DNA of 64,000 nt from Sinotaia quadrata (GCA_028829895.1 CM054181.1:30712857-30776856); one strand, 5' to 3'; positions 43,170-55,600 are shown, numbered from the stretch's first letter. Made by a program: numbers and translations. The notes: a model not told the origin generated them from the sequence alone.

Positions 43170-44845
43170 TTTCTTTTTGCAAAGAAAGGTCAGTCAGGTT
43201 GAACTTATAAATTGAGTCATGTATAGATAGTTGTGATGCAAACAATTTCCTCAATGTTTTCAAAGGGCATTTCAAGGGCATTTCAAGGGCATTTTATTAA
43301 TGATTTTAAGATCAGCACTCGTCACCAAGGACGCGCCATGTTCTCTCTGAAGGACTCTACCATTTTAATTCACTATTTTACCTTTCCATCGACCTTAATG
43401 AGAACCGCATCCCATTTTAATTCATTATTTTTATTGTAGATGTATTTCAGTCTCCCCACTCTTAATTCAATATTTTCATTCTACATCAGGTTCGAAAACT
43501 AACAATAGTAGTTGCCTCCCACGTGTATTATTAAAGTTTCACGCTTATTTATATGCAGTTACAGTTTAATCTTGATATATATGTTTACATTCAAGTTGTT
43601 AGTATATTTGATATTACTTCAAAGAGAAAGTGTTATCTTTATTTGTATCATTAATTTGAAGATAAATTGTAATATGTATTTTATCTCTTACTTATCAAAG
43701 CGAAAAACCAAACAAAAGAGGGCCAACTTTATTTTAAGTCGTTCAATGTTTTCGGAGGGCAATCGCTTGTGACCTGAGGACGCTTACCACTGCAAAGTTT
43801 CGGCAACTGACTTCTAACCTTTCAGCAGCCGTGTTCGCAGTTCCATCTGCTGACTACGTGAAAACTGACAAGCTAGAGAGAGAAGGTGGGGTGGGGGTGG
43901 GGGTTGAGGTTAGCGGGGGAAACTAGTGAGCACTGAAAAGAGGTGTCTAAGTGATTAGTGGGCGAAATTTGAATAGTTTGCATACAGAACACAACTCTGA
44001 AAATGGCTCGCGTGTTCTGTCCTCATGATTTACTGTTGTCACGCAAATACTCACACGTGCGGCTTTAAAAATGGCTCATGTGTTCTGTCCTCAGGATCTA
44101 CTGTTATTTACTTACACTATCAATAGGTGCACCTGAAGGAACATTCCGCCATTTTCTATTTATTCACACATTTATAATTGGAAAGCTATTAACGATTGCC
44201 CAAGACTTTCCACAAACCGTGCCCACTGACCAGTACTGGTCAGAAAGGGGTAAGAATATCAGCATGATTGAAAATTAGTAAACGCACCAGACTACAATAT
44301 AGTATTGCCGGTGACCGGTGACAAAAGTACGCTGACCTCGCTGACCTCCGTTTTAGGGTCAATGGGTAATTAACGTGGATAAGGTCGTAAACTTTTCGAC
44401 ATCAAGATGAAGTACTGCTGATTAAGATAGAGAGACCGTCGAGAATATTGTAATCAGCTGGCTTGCAGACGTGGGTCGCGTTTGGCAGGTCATCCTTCCC
44501 TCCCTTCACAAGATTAATTTTATTCTTTGCTGACACGTGACAACCAATCAAAAAAAGAAAAAGGCTGTTTTATTTCTTGAACCAAGTGTTTTTTTCTGCC
44601 AGTGCAAATCGAATCAATAGTTATCAAATAGAAGAAAAAGCAACATTGTTCCAATAATAAAGTGACGACTTAAGTACCTACCTAGAAAAATAAATAAGAA
44701 ATCCTCCGCAGGGTTACCTGATTCAAACGATCTCGAGTCCAAATAAATTAACATGGAAACATTTATGCAAATAGAACTTATAAATATCCGAGCTTATGTG
44801 TATGGAGTACTTAGTAATCGAATGTGTTAGGTGACGTACCCATAC
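43170..44845. other. Unique stretch, no gene seen
   Basis: It contains a small 11-bp AAGGGCATTTC repeat (43,260-43,292), a GGTGGGGTGGGGGTGGGGG run near 43,887 and a ~65 bp imperfect duplication at about 44,003-44,105 (AAATGGCTCNNGTGTTCTGT). An 86-codon plus-strand frame at 43,512-43,772 is unrecognised. Confidence 0.45.
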
Positions 44846-44849
44846 TTAA

Positions 44850-45165
44850 CACTGGACAAAAGATGTTTTTCGAGACACACTAAAACTAAACACAGACCAA
44901 AAGCTATTTTTGGAGACATTAAAACTAAAAACTGAATTATTTACTATCATTAGAAAAATGACATTTTTTTGAGACACACTAAAACTACAAACTGGATAAA
45001 TGATATCACTAGATAAATGACATTTTTGGAAGACACTAAACTACAAACAGAAAACGTTTGTGTGTAAATGGACTTGATTATATCTATGAAAACTGATGTG
45101 TGTAAATGGAGTTGATTAGATCCTTGAAAACATGTGTATAAATGGAGTGATTATGTGTATCATAT
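44850..45165. repeat. Degenerate ~55 bp repeat
   Basis: Diverged units contain GAGACACACTAAAACTA, ATGACATTTTT and GTGTGTAAATGGA blocks. They grade into the next array. Confidence 0.6.
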
Positions 45166-45179
45166 TCGCACTCGTAAGT

Positions 45180-45510
45180 TTATTGACGAACAAATGTGTA
45201 CACACAGGCAAACTGTACATTAAAACTGATAAATATACAGTCGAACAAATGTGTACACACAGGCAAACTGTACATTAAAACTGATAAATATATAGTCGAA
45301 TAAATGTGTACACATAGGCGAACTGTACATTAAAACTGATAAATATACAGTCGAACAAATGTGAACACATTAGAACATGTACACATTAAAACTGATAATT
45401 ATACAGGTGAACAGGTAAACTGTACATTAAAAGTGATAAGTATACAGGTGAACAAATCTGTACACACCTTATACTAAACTGATAAGTGTACGGGTGAACA
45501 AATGGGCAAG
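45180..45510. repeat. 55-bp minisatellite, ~6 units
   Basis: Units contain CGAACAAATGTGTACACA, GGCAAACTGTACATTAAA and ACTGATAAATATACAG. The first three are nearly identical, and those to the right decay. Confidence 0.9.
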
Positions 45511-45545
45511 CTGATAATTGGATAAACGGACATATATATACATGT

Positions 45546-45580
45546 CTGTGTGTGTGTGTGTGTGCGTGCGTGCGTGCGTG
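45546..45580. repeat. (TG)n microsatellite with GCG interruptions
   Basis: This TGTG run passes into TGCGTGCGTGCG. Confidence 0.9.
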
Positions 45581-45839
45581 TAAGTTGATCAATGTACAAG
45601 CCAAAGAATTATGTCAAGGCAAACTGTTAAGTGTATAGGGGAACTATTGGAAAAGCATTCACAATACTAAATTAACTGTAAACTAAAGTATAAATTTGCA
45701 GACTGAGGTACATTTTAAACAAATATCCAAACTTGTAAACAGGTTTGTTTTCGTGACGTCTGCATAATTACGTAAGTAACTAACGTGTATATAACTTGCA
45801 AACATATACTAAAACTATGATGTGCTCGTGTAATCTGGT

Positions 45840-46165
45840 GTGTACACTTGCAAACTAGTGCGTGTACTCAAATTCTATGTGCACATGTAAACTGGTGTAT
45901 GTAGAGCGTGTACTAAAGCTTCTATGTGCACATGTACACGTGTCTGTAGGGCCTGTACTAAAGCTTCCATGTGCACATGTACAATGGTGTCTGTAGGGCC
46001 TGTACTAAAGCTTCTATGTGCACATGTACAATGGTGTCTGTAGGGCCTGTACTAAAGCTTCCATGTGCACATGAACACTGGTGTCTGTAGGGCCTGTACT
46101 AAAGCTTCTATGTGCACATGAACACTGGCGTCTGTAGGGCGTGTACTAAAGCTTCTGCGTGCGCC
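45840..46165. repeat. 47-bp minisatellite, ~6 units
   Basis: Units contain TGTCTGTAGGGCCTGTACTA, AAGCTTCTATGTGCACATG and ACACTGG/ACAATGG. Units alternate CTTCTATG and CTTCCATG variants. Confidence 0.92.
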
Positions 46166-47070
46166 TGCAAACTGATACGTGTAGATGCGTGGACTTAAAC
46201 TAATGGTAGCATAGCTTAACTGATGTGTGCAAGTTCAAAATAACACGCACATGAAGTCTCGTGTGTATGCATGCAAACTGGTCAGCGTCTGTATAAATTG
46301 TGCAGACCATATCCATTGCCGTTCGCCATTTCCAAGTCACCATTCTAACTACAAGCAAATGTAACAACAAAGAACCCTACATGCAAAATAAATGTTTTAT
46401 TCTTTACAGTCAGTACGATTCCTATAACTGAACATTTACGGTCTTGTGGTAAATAGCTGTAACAAACGCAGAGGGGATATAATTAAGGAAAAGATATGAG
46501 CTAGATATGCTTAGACAAACTTTGCAAAAGAGAGATACTTAAAGAGTAATACGAAGGGGATTTAGATAGAAAGGAGGGTGACAGAGAAAGGTCGAGAGAG
46601 AGAGAGGGGGGGAGGGAATATATATCTAGAGAAAGAGAGAGGGATGGAGGAACACAGAAAGAGAATAGGAGGAAACACTGAAAAGACCAAGAGAAACAAA
46701 GAGGGCGCGAGCAGTTTTCGAAACTGCTGATGTGAGCGGATTTAGGAAGAGTGGGACAAGAAGAGAGGGGCTTAGTGTTTGGTTGTGGGTGGTGATGGGA
46801 GGTAGTTGGTGGTAGTGTTGCGAGCTCGTTTTTTTTGAAGTAGGCCAACGACCCATTTTAAAGGATGATAGGTCTAATGTTGCATTAGTCATTAGCCTTC
46901 GCGAGCAACGGTGCATTGTCTAAGCAACATGGCTCACTATTGCCATTAAATTAACATTTAGTATCGGACAAAGAGAACAGATTGAAGAGGGTGGGGGTTG
47001 CTTGCTCCGGTTTTAAGTATGCAGCAGCCATACTTGGACAGATATTGAAATACGTGCATACATACTATCT
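46166..47070. other. Unique stretch, partly purine-rich
   Basis: From 46,550 to 46,700 the plus strand is rich in GAGAGA/GGGAGG words, producing minus-strand Ser/Leu/Pro frames of about 100 codons that are composition artefacts. No gene supported. Confidence 0.5.

Positions 47071-47071
<1 letters not shown>

Positions 47072-47150
<79 letters not shown>
47072..47150. repeat. (GA)n microsatellite
   Basis: About 39 GA units with one AAA interruption. Glu-Arg and Ser-Leu frames across it are artefacts. Confidence 0.96.
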
Positions 47151-47304
47151 TGGAGGAAAAGGAAGGGTGGGATCAAGAGAGAAACTGAGATAAATTATTA
47201 TACGTGAAATAAAAATATACTGAAGATTTAGCATTAACATTAGCTCGATTATACAGATTTTTAAGATCCAAAAATTCTTATAGTTCACCCGAATGCTCAG
47301 TGAT

Positions 47305-47445
47305 CATTAAATGGGCACTTGTACTACACACAGTACTCAAATGAGCACTTGTACTACACACAGTACTCAAATGAGCACTTGTACTACACACACTAAACTC
47401 AAATGAGCACTTGTACTAAAAACACACAGTACTCAAATGAGCATC
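47305..47445. repeat. 30-bp minisatellite, ~5 units
   Basis: Units contain ATGAGCACTTGTACTACACA and CAGTACTCAA; the later ones carry short insertions. Confidence 0.93.
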
Positions 47446-47990
47446 GTCGGTCTGCTCTTGATCATTGGTTTGTTCACTGCTCACCGAGAAGCTCGAAGTA
47501 AGTCCCTATTAGAATAGTTTTGTTCACTGCTCAAACCATTATTCGAAATGTGTATTCAGAGTAGAACATAGTCTTGTTTATTTCTCGTAGTACTGCTCAA
47601 TATACTCGTACATAAGAGATTAGCTATGTTCAAGGTTGAAAAGATTGTTCAAATATGTGTCGTTATAAAATAAAAAGAATTGCGGGCTAGTCATTAACGG
47701 GGGTCATTGTGCTAAAATATTAAAACCAACTGTACTAATTAATGGATTTTTAAAATTTAGATTACAACTTTTTATAGACATATTGATTAATTTAAGAACA
47801 CATGTTTAATTCAGACTGATTGGTAAAAATTAGAATGTCAAACATGCTAAAACTAAGCCCTCTTGCGTGCGTGGCCCATTTCATCCCAACGACGCTGAAC
47901 GGGTTAAAGCGGTTAAATACTATCACAGTTTTAATGCTTCAATCTGTCCGCAATTGTCTTTCTAAAAACTGTTAGATATCAACTATGTAA
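47446..47990. other. AT-rich unique stretch
   Basis: No gene or repeat recognised beyond a TTTTGTTCACTGCTCA duplication near 47,470-47,535. Confidence 0.5.
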
Positions 47991-48290
47991 GTTTATACTG
48001 TAGTAATTATCATATATATATATATTGTGTTAGCTATCAATCTTTAATCTGTATTAGCTATCAGTCCATTCACTAAGTAGTTAATCACTCTACACACTGT
48101 GTAAGTTATCACCGTGCCATCACACTCTAATGTTATCGCTTTATATATTGATTAGTTATCACTCTATACAACGATTAGTTGTCACTGTAATATACTGTGT
48201 TATTTATCACTTTATGTGCTAAATATTGTGTTAATTATCACTCTACACACAGTAATAGTTATCAGTGTAGATACTGTTAGCTATCATCCT
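47991..48290. repeat. Degenerate repeat around GTTATCACTCTA
   Basis: About ten diverged units of 25-40 bp share TTAGTTATCACTNTA and TACTGTGTTA words. Confidence 0.65.
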
Positions 48291-48367
48291 TGATGGCACC
48301 GAGATGCAAGAAGGAGGTGATAACTAAAAATAGCAAAGAGTTGATCACTACTCAAGATCCTTTTCAC

Positions 48368-48485
48368 TTCACTCTCGTTGTCACATTGATTTATAAATAC
48401 AGGACCAAACTGAGAGAGATAAATCACTCTCGTTGTCACATTGATTTATACAGGACCAAACTGAGAGAGTTAAATCACTCTCGCA
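48368..48485. repeat. ~55 bp tandem duplication
   Basis: CACTCTCGTTGTCACATTGA, then ACAGGACCAAACTGAGAGAG, occurs twice with a 4-bp indel, plus a partial third copy. A 100-codon plus-strand frame (48,290-48,592) crosses it. The duplication shows in its peptide, and no domain is recognised. Confidence 0.88.
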
Positions 48486-48592
48486 AACACACCAAAGAAA
48501 GTAACATAGGCCTGGAGAAAGAACAGAAATGGTACTGCATGATAATGAAAAACTCAGATCTTTTTAGGGGGTCTGCAGATTTCACTACTTAA

Positions 48593-49060
48593 TGACCATC
48601 TTAGGATTGCCTTCTTTCATGCATGGAATACAAAGCCGGAGACACGTACATATGTCGTATCGAAAAAGACAGAATACGGAAAACGCGCTGACACACGATC
48701 GATCAACATTCAACAAGCAGCAAGAGTGCATATTTTAGTCGTGAAACCATTTACTGAATCCTTGCACTTCAATGAAAACACCGAAAGTCAGAAAGAAATT
48801 AAAATTTTTAAACAGACAAATTCACCATCTTAACCATTGTTTTCTATTTCTAGTACTTGTATGAATATGTAATTGTACAAATGTATCAGATTAATAACCG
48901 TTTTGATAGAAGACACTGTAACACAGCAAACTCACAAAAAATAATGTTAACACTTATTTCTTTTCTAGCAGGAATTAGTAGTGTCAAAATTTTAAAAGCA
49001 ATATTATTAGCACTAATTATAACAGCCAGTAGTACTAGATACTGGATGTCCTATTAGTTA
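48593..49060. other. Unique stretch, no gene seen
   Basis: A 66-codon frame at 48,857-49,057 is unrecognised. Nothing else stands out. Confidence 0.45.
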
Positions 49061-49139
49061 CAGTGGTGGTAGCAAATAAGAATGTTAGTCAATTCCTGGA
49101 GCTAGTGTTCAAAATAGTGGTAGTCATGATAGATACTGG

Positions 49140-49552
49140 GGGTAAAACAGTCAGCAGTAGAAGTAAGAAGAAGCAGTACATAGTAGAAGAAAGAAGCAGT
49201 GTTAGTAAGAACAGAACTGAAGGAGAAAGAAGCAGTGTTTGTAAGAGTAGAATGGAAGGAGAAAGAAGCAATGTCAGTAAGAGTAGAATTGAAGGAGAAA
49301 GAAGCAGTGTTAGTAAGAGTAGAATGGAAGGAGAAAGAAGCAGTGTTAGTAAGAGTAGAATTGAAGGAGAAAGAAGCAATGTTAGTAAGAGTAGAATTGA
49401 AGGAGAAAGAAGCAATGTTAGTAAGAGTAGAATGGAAGGAGAAAGAAGCAGTGTTAGTACGAGTAGAATGGAAGGAGAAAGAAGCAGTGTTAGTAAGAGT
49501 ACAACTAAAGGAGAAAGAAGCAGTGTTAGTAAGAGTAGAACTGAAGGTAATG
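49140..49552. repeat. 36-bp minisatellite, ~11 units
   Basis: Units contain GAAGGAGAAAGAAGCAGTGT and TAGTAAGAGTAGAA. The 36-bp period leaves frames of 108-175 codons open on both strands (for example 49,063-49,590, a 12-residue repeat with ERSSVSKSR). Flanking GGTGGTAGCAA(G/A)TA words occur on both sides, so the whole locus is repeat-derived. Coding is not supported, though a repetitive secreted protein exon cannot be formally excluded. Confidence 0.93.
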
Positions 49553-49589
49553 TAGTGTTAATGGTGGTAGCAAGTAGAAATGTTGTGTG

Positions 49590-51830
49590 ACAGCAGCACT
49601 TATACTACTGGCTCTCAGTTGTAGTGTTAATGGTAGTAGCAAGTAGAAAAGCTGTGTGACTTAGACTACTTGTAGACGCAAACATTAATCACTGGTAACA
49701 GTAGCCTGTGTGGTCTTTATCCTCCGTATCAGGCTACATATAAAACACATGCCAGACGTTTTGAATGTACATGCACACAAATTTTCTTTCTTCGCAGGAG
49801 ACATGACCCCCGTTGAACTGTGTGTAAACTTCGACGTACAAATATCGACTTAACCAAGGTCATCGCGTCGATAGCCTTTCGCGCATGGTCGGAGTACTGG
49901 GCGGTTACTGACAGGAACCTGACAGGCAATTTGTTCCCGTCTCTGTTATAATTTACTGACACGTCAAGTAAATGTACGAGTATGTGCAGGCCAGAGTGCA
50001 GTAGTACATGTGTCAAATTGATGGATTGAATAATCGGCATGTAGACGTCAGACCCTGAGTGGATGTGCTTTGTTACAGATCTCTCTTCTAAAAAATATTT
50101 GTTATTCAAGGTCGACACACTGTAAATAACGGTTCAGTTTCTTCGCTTGCTACGAAAAGTTGTTCAACACTGTTCAAGTACTTTACAATGCATATGTCAC
50201 CAATCATCGGGCAATAACTCTGTGTTTACTCGCATATAAAACAACCTAGAGTCACATGAGCAATCAGTTATAAATCACGATAAACGACTTACAAATAAAA
50301 AATGTAGATAGACCACAGCAAAATGTTCAATTTTGACACTGCACATAAAAAATATTTATGTTTAATTATATTTTTTTAATCGAGATCGAATCTGTCATAG
50401 GGTACTGGATGTGGGTAGTTTATTTATCCAATAATTATTTTACTTTTCAACCTTTTGTAATTTTAATTATTTCACACGCTATATATTTTGGCAAACACTT
50501 AAGCAGAGAACTAAAGTACAAACGTTGTAAAATATATTTATTAATTCATTAACACTTTCCACTAAATTTTACTAATTCTATGTAGGATGGAGCACACGGC
50601 TGTCTATTATTAGTGTTGCTATTAGCAAAGTTATAGTTATAAGTCCATATTAGTAATTAATGTAAGAAATGTATTGATAATATAACAGACTGGGCTCTGA
50701 GCTGCTGTTATACCTAGTAAATAAGTAAAAGGTTTTGATATCTCGTCTTAAATCATTAATTAACACAGTCTCTATCACAGATGACCTACCATCCCTTTAT
50801 AAGAAAAGGATAATATTAATATAACTTGAGCAAATATAAAATGTAATGTTTTATTTAAATAACCATTTCAAGCTGGTCATGAGTAAAGTGGAAAACACGA
50901 ACAACAAGTAACTTGAAATACAACTCACAACACAATGTGCTGCTTAGATTTTCACTCACTCAAGTTTCTGTTGCTTTCTACATCAATAATGGAATAAGAA
51001 ATAAGTCTAAGAGTTATGCCTCTCCAGGCTTCTTTGTGTTACAGCTTGAACATACTACTAGGTACAATTTCTTAACATTTTACACTGTATGTCACAGTCC
51101 ATCCTGATTTTATTCTTGTTTCTCAATTAGATTAGAAATCACAGATTTTTTGAAAAACTAGTATTAAAATATACACTAAATACATAAATCAGAGAAACAT
51201 AAAATAAAGTTAAGATCACTCTTAACACTGTAGTAATAACACTCACTCAGTACTCATGCATTTATCTAAACTGACAATAATGGTAGACAATGCATGTTCC
51301 ACAGGTGTACCTTGCTGTAGCCAATTCAGTACACACTAGGTAACTGCAACAGCATTAACATGGACATCATCTCACTAGGATGTTCAGTTCATGTCAGTAT
51401 GAATTTAGCAATACGTTTTCCTATTGGTTCTTCACAACACGCAGTATGAATTTAGCAGTACTTTTTCCTATTGGTTCTTTACAACACATTGCATTCAGCA
51501 AGATATTTACTAAACTATATCGCTATACATGCAATATTTTTGTTGTATTTATAATTCCTGAAAAAGAAATAGGATTACAGTTCTCTTTCATCACTGAAAT
51601 ATGAACTTGTCCATTTCTTACCTGGGTCTACACGAATTGTCATGTACACCTTATGATTAAAGGTATCTGAATGAAAACATATCTATTACCCAGTAATTGA
51701 CTCTGACACATTTACTTTCAGGCAGGCAGTGACTGAAGACCAAGTCTTAATTCCATTTCAGAGATGGACAAATAATTAATTTAACCGCTGAAAGTGATTC
51801 TGGACACTACACAGCACAACCACTTGGATA
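49590..51830. other. Unique stretch, no gene seen
   Basis: A 129-codon minus-strand frame at 49,729-50,118 is the longest non-repeat frame here but shows no recognised domain. GGGCAATAACTCTG occurs near 50,209. The remainder is AT-rich; a ~45 bp imperfect duplication (CAGTATGAATTTAGCA) lies at 51,395-51,485. Confidence 0.45.
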
Positions 51831-51836
51831 TGCTGG

Positions 51837-51970
51837 TTGTATTTTCTATTGCACAATCAGGTCCATTGTTGTATTTTCTATTGCACAATCAGGTCCATTG
51901 TTGTATTTTCTCTTGCACAATCAGGTCCATTGTTGTATTTTCTATTGCACAATCAGGTCCATTGTTGTGC
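51837..51970. repeat. 32-bp minisatellite, 4 units
   Basis: Units contain TTGTATTTTCTATTGCACAA and TCAGGTCCATTG with a strict 32-bp step. One T/C difference (CTATT versus CTCTT) is seen. Confidence 0.96.
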
Positions 51971-52081
51971 AGTTCATGTGACAGACAAACTACCCCTTTC
52001 TTGTGCTCACCACAAAATCTGAAAGATCTATATATGTATACTATTTCATTGTTCCTGATATAACACATGCATACAATGAAT

Positions 52082-52151
52082 AATCTGTGTATATATTTGT
52101 TAATAAAGAATATTTTAAATAATATTCTTTATTAACAAATATACACAGATT
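52082..52151. other. Long near-perfect hairpin
   Basis: Left arm 52,082-52,114 and right arm 52,121-52,151 are inverted copies of about 31 bp, differing by a TA dinucleotide in the left arm; the loop is about 6 bases. Each arm ends AATATT at the loop and AATCTGTGT at the base. It lies just before a 62-bp array. Confidence 0.92.
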
Positions 52152-52194
52152 TACGAAGAACTATTTTAAAAGTAGTTCCTTGATGAGTCCTGTC

Positions 52195-52710
52195 ATACTT
52201 CACCTGTCTTTACAAACTGCTGCTTCCACTTATTTGAAAAAAAAGCAGGCTAGTTACTGAGTTGTATTGTCTGTCTTTACAAACTGCTACTTCCACTTAT
52301 TTGTAAGCAGGCTAGTTACTGTGTTGTATTGTCTGTCTTTACAAACTGCTACTTCCACTTATTTGTAAGCAGGCTAGTTACTGTGCTGTATTGTCTGTCT
52401 TTACAAACTGCTACTTCCACTTATTTGTAAGCAGGCTAGTTAGTGTGTTGTATTGTCTGTCTTTACAAACTGCTACTTCCACTTATTTGTAAGCAGGCTA
52501 GTTACTGTGTTGTATTGTCTGTCTTTACAAACTGCTACTTCCACTTATTTGTAAGCAGGCTAGTTACTGTGCTGTATTGTCTGTCTTTACAAACTGCTAC
52601 TTCCACTTATTTGTAAGCAGGCTAGTTAGTGTGTTGTATTGTCTGTCTTTACAAACTGCTACTTCCACTTATTTGTAAGCAGGCTAGTTAGTGTGTTGTA
52701 TTGCATGTAT
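52195..52710. repeat. 62-bp minisatellite with 3-unit higher order
   Basis: About eight units contain GTCTGTCTTTACAAACTGCT, ACTTCCACTTATTTGTAAGC and AGGCTAGTTA. The junction variants ACTGTGTTG, ACTGTGCTG and AGTGTGTTG occur in a repeating order. Confidence 0.97.
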
Positions 52711-54619
52711 TGAATGACTTAGCAGTTGCTTATGCTTGAGGATTTATGACTATTGGCAGCTATATTATGACCATGAAAAAACCCATGGTGATCAGAAATG
52801 TTTATGGTGTCAAATGATGCTTTAAGCAGTAAAATATTGATAGACTGTTTACTATTATGAATTAATGTAGTGCTAGTAATGCATATTGGAGTTATAGATG
52901 CTTTATATTTAGTCTTGTATTGTATGTCCCTTAAAAAGAAATGTATTAACCACCTCCACAATAGCTATTATTTTCTGTTTGTATGGATGTCAACATTGCA
53001 CTGAGCAGCACTCCTATGTCATCGCGTGTCTGTTTAGTGCAATTGTTAAACCAACGTGTTTGAGCTTTTACTTATTTTTGTTTGTGTGTTTTCACGCAAT
53101 AAATTAAATCATGGTGCAAGCTTAGGCACACAAGAAAAAATTACGTTATTCGTATGCAATCTGTATTTTCCTATTTTATGTCATTTGTTCAATTGTTATA
53201 TCTGCTATTAAAATCTCTCTCTTGTACCTATATACACACGCACGCCCGCACAAACGTACACACATACATACATACATGCATACACGTCATCTAGCCACTA
53301 CTATCATCAGATTTTGTTAAGGCGTTTATACTTGCCCTTTTTGTTTAAGTTGTCACTAATACTTCTTTATGTACTAACTGTTATAGTGAATGGAACTATG
53401 TTCGCTTATTGTTGAATTATCTCCCCATAGGACTGCCGTGTTGCTGTCGTGTTTTAAAAGAGTGAAAGGCGAAATAGTGTTGGGGTAGATTAGTTATGAC
53501 TAGTATTGTCAAGTAAGAATTCTGTGCCGAATTTATGGCGATTCAGCTCTCTACTCCACAGTGACTGCTCTGTATTCTGTCACTCCTCTGACTGTCACGT
53601 TTGTGGTGACAACGCTATGGACCGACATCCTATAACTTACTGCTTTCTCCTGTTCCTATCTGACCTTTGCATTGCGCACTTCCGGTCCTGGAACAATGTC
53701 CTTACACAAGCCCACAGGAAGAACGAAAATGATGACCAAACTGTAAAAAAGCTAAATCAGACACTTCAGTGGATGTATAAAGTTAAAAATGTCAACATAT
53801 ACAATATAAAAGATGAAGAAAACCGAATAACAGTAAAAGTGGTTGTAGATAAAGGTGAACAAAAGTAAAAAAGATAAATCAGAACAAACAAAAAAAATGC
53901 ACGAAAGGATGATAATTCAGAAAGGTACAAAAAATGTATAAGAAATAAATTACAACTGAGAGAACATTGCAAAAAAAAAAAAAAGAAGAAGCAGGAGATA
54001 ATTTAGAACAATTAAGAAAAACTGCACAAAAATGTAAAGAGATAATTTAGAATTATGAAAAAAAGCGTACAAGGAGATAATCTAGAACAATGCATCAAAG
54101 ACAAAAATAAAGGAAGATAATTCAGATCAATGAAGGAAACTCCACACAGAAAAGCATGACAATGTACAACGATATGCATAAGATTTATAATTATAAAAAG
54201 TAAAAAGAGATAATGCAAAACTATAAAAAATTTAGAGGGATTTTACGTGTTTGTGTGTGTGTGACATGAATGAAGAACTTGTGATTCAGGATTGCAAACA
54301 AATTGCAAACAAACATAGAGTTCGCACTCAAATTAATATTTTTGCTCTGGTATACAAATAAAATTGCAGCCTTGATATATTTCTCTTTCCCATTCCAATT
54401 TGTTCTAGTCTTGACGCGAAGAGTCCTAGCTGTGCGCGATATCCAATCTCCTCTCAGCGCCTACATCCAGCCCTGTATGCTTTGCAACACTGGATCTGAT
54501 TCGTCCTGCCATCCGACGTAACAACCATCTGCCAGAATTGGGTCTCTGAGAGAAATGTTCGTGACCCAAATTCTGACCCAGATATCTTCACAAATCCTTT
54601 GACACATAAGCCTATTTCT

Positions 54620-54620
<1 letters not shown>
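52711..54620. other. Unique stretch, no gene seen
   Basis: An interrupted CA/CATA run lies at 53,228-53,290. A 120-codon plus-strand frame at 53,506-53,868 starts at TTG, not ATG, and shows no domain; its first ATG is at about codon 39. From 53,870 to 54,230 A-rich degenerate units with GATAATTTAGAAC words recur. Confidence 0.45.

Positions 54621-54623
<3 letters not shown>

Positions 54624-54701
<78 letters not shown>
54624..54701. repeat. (TG)39 perfect microsatellite
   Basis: This is an uninterrupted 78-bp dinucleotide run. Confidence 0.98.
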
Positions 54702-54705
<4 letters not shown>

Positions 54706-54924
54706 CAGCTATGGTCTCTACAGACCTTTCGTTATCGTTTTCATAATTCTTTCACTTTAGATTTATTATCTTATTATTTACCTTTTATTTCTTTTTAAAT
54801 GTCAACTATTCATGGAATTTATTTTGAATTTGTTTTTCTTCACTTTCGCACAGATTACCATAATCTTACGTTATGCCATTATATTTGTGAGTAGTTCTGA
54901 TATCATATGAATTAGTGTATAGTC

Positions 54925-55600
54925 AGTCTTCTTAGTGTTGCTCATTATTTGAAATTGTGTACTGGAGGTTTTCATAGTAATGCTCATTATTTGAAATTGT
55001 GTACTGGAGGTTTTCATAGTAATGCTCATTATTTGAAATTGTGTACTGGAGGTTTTCTTAGTAATGCTCATAATTTGAAATTGTATACTGGAGGTTTTCT
55101 TAGTAATGCCCATTATTTGAAATTGTGTACTGGAGGTTTTCTTAGTAATGCTCATAATTTGAAATTGTGTACTGGAGGTTTTCTTAGTAATGCTCATTAT
55201 TTGAAATTGTATACTGTCAGTTTTCTTAGTAATGCTCATAATTTGAAATTGTGTACTGGAGGTTTTCTTAGTAATGCTCATTATTTGAAATTGTATACTG
55301 TCAGTTTTCTTAGTAATGATCATTATTTGAAATTGTGTACTGGAAGTTTTCTTAGTAATGATCATTATTTGAAATTGTATCCTGTCAGTTTTCTTAGTAA
55401 TGCTCATAATTTGAAATTGTATACTGTCAGTTTTCTTAGTAATGCTCATAATTTGAAATTGTGTACTGGAGGTTTTCTTAGTAATGATCATTATTTGAAA
55501 TTGTATCCTGTCAGTTTTCTTAGTAATGCTCATAATTTGAAATTGTGTACTGGAAGTTTTCTTAGTAATGCTCATCATTTGGAATAGTGTATTGTCAGTC
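54925..55600. repeat. 42-bp minisatellite, ~16 units
   Basis: Units contain CATTATTTGAAATTGTGTAC, TGGAGGTTTTCTTAGTAATG and variants (CATAATTTG, ATACTGTCAG, ATCCTGTCAG). The 42-bp period keeps frames open on both strands (235 codons minus, 212 codons plus) with 14-residue repeats. Simultaneous openness on both strands is explained by period arithmetic. Confidence 0.96.

Noticed and set aside
42766..43281. 171-codon minus-strand frame as a gene
   Set aside because: It lies over dispersed repeats A and B, and the related copy at 7,031 breaks the same reading by a C-run indel.
49063..49590. 175-codon plus-strand frame with 12-residue ERSSVSKSR repeats as a protein gene
   Set aside because: It is a 36-bp minisatellite with frames open on both strands and repeat-derived flanks; no signal peptide, domain or splice evidence.
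49729..50118. 129-codon minus-strand frame as a gene
   Set aside because: It is non-repetitive but shows no recognisable motif, and no neighbouring exon or splice signals stand out. It is left as an unrecognised open frame.
53506..53868. 120-codon plus-strand frame as a gene
   Set aside because: It begins with TTG; the frame from its first ATG has no recognised domain, and its 3' half is A-rich like the following degenerate repeat.
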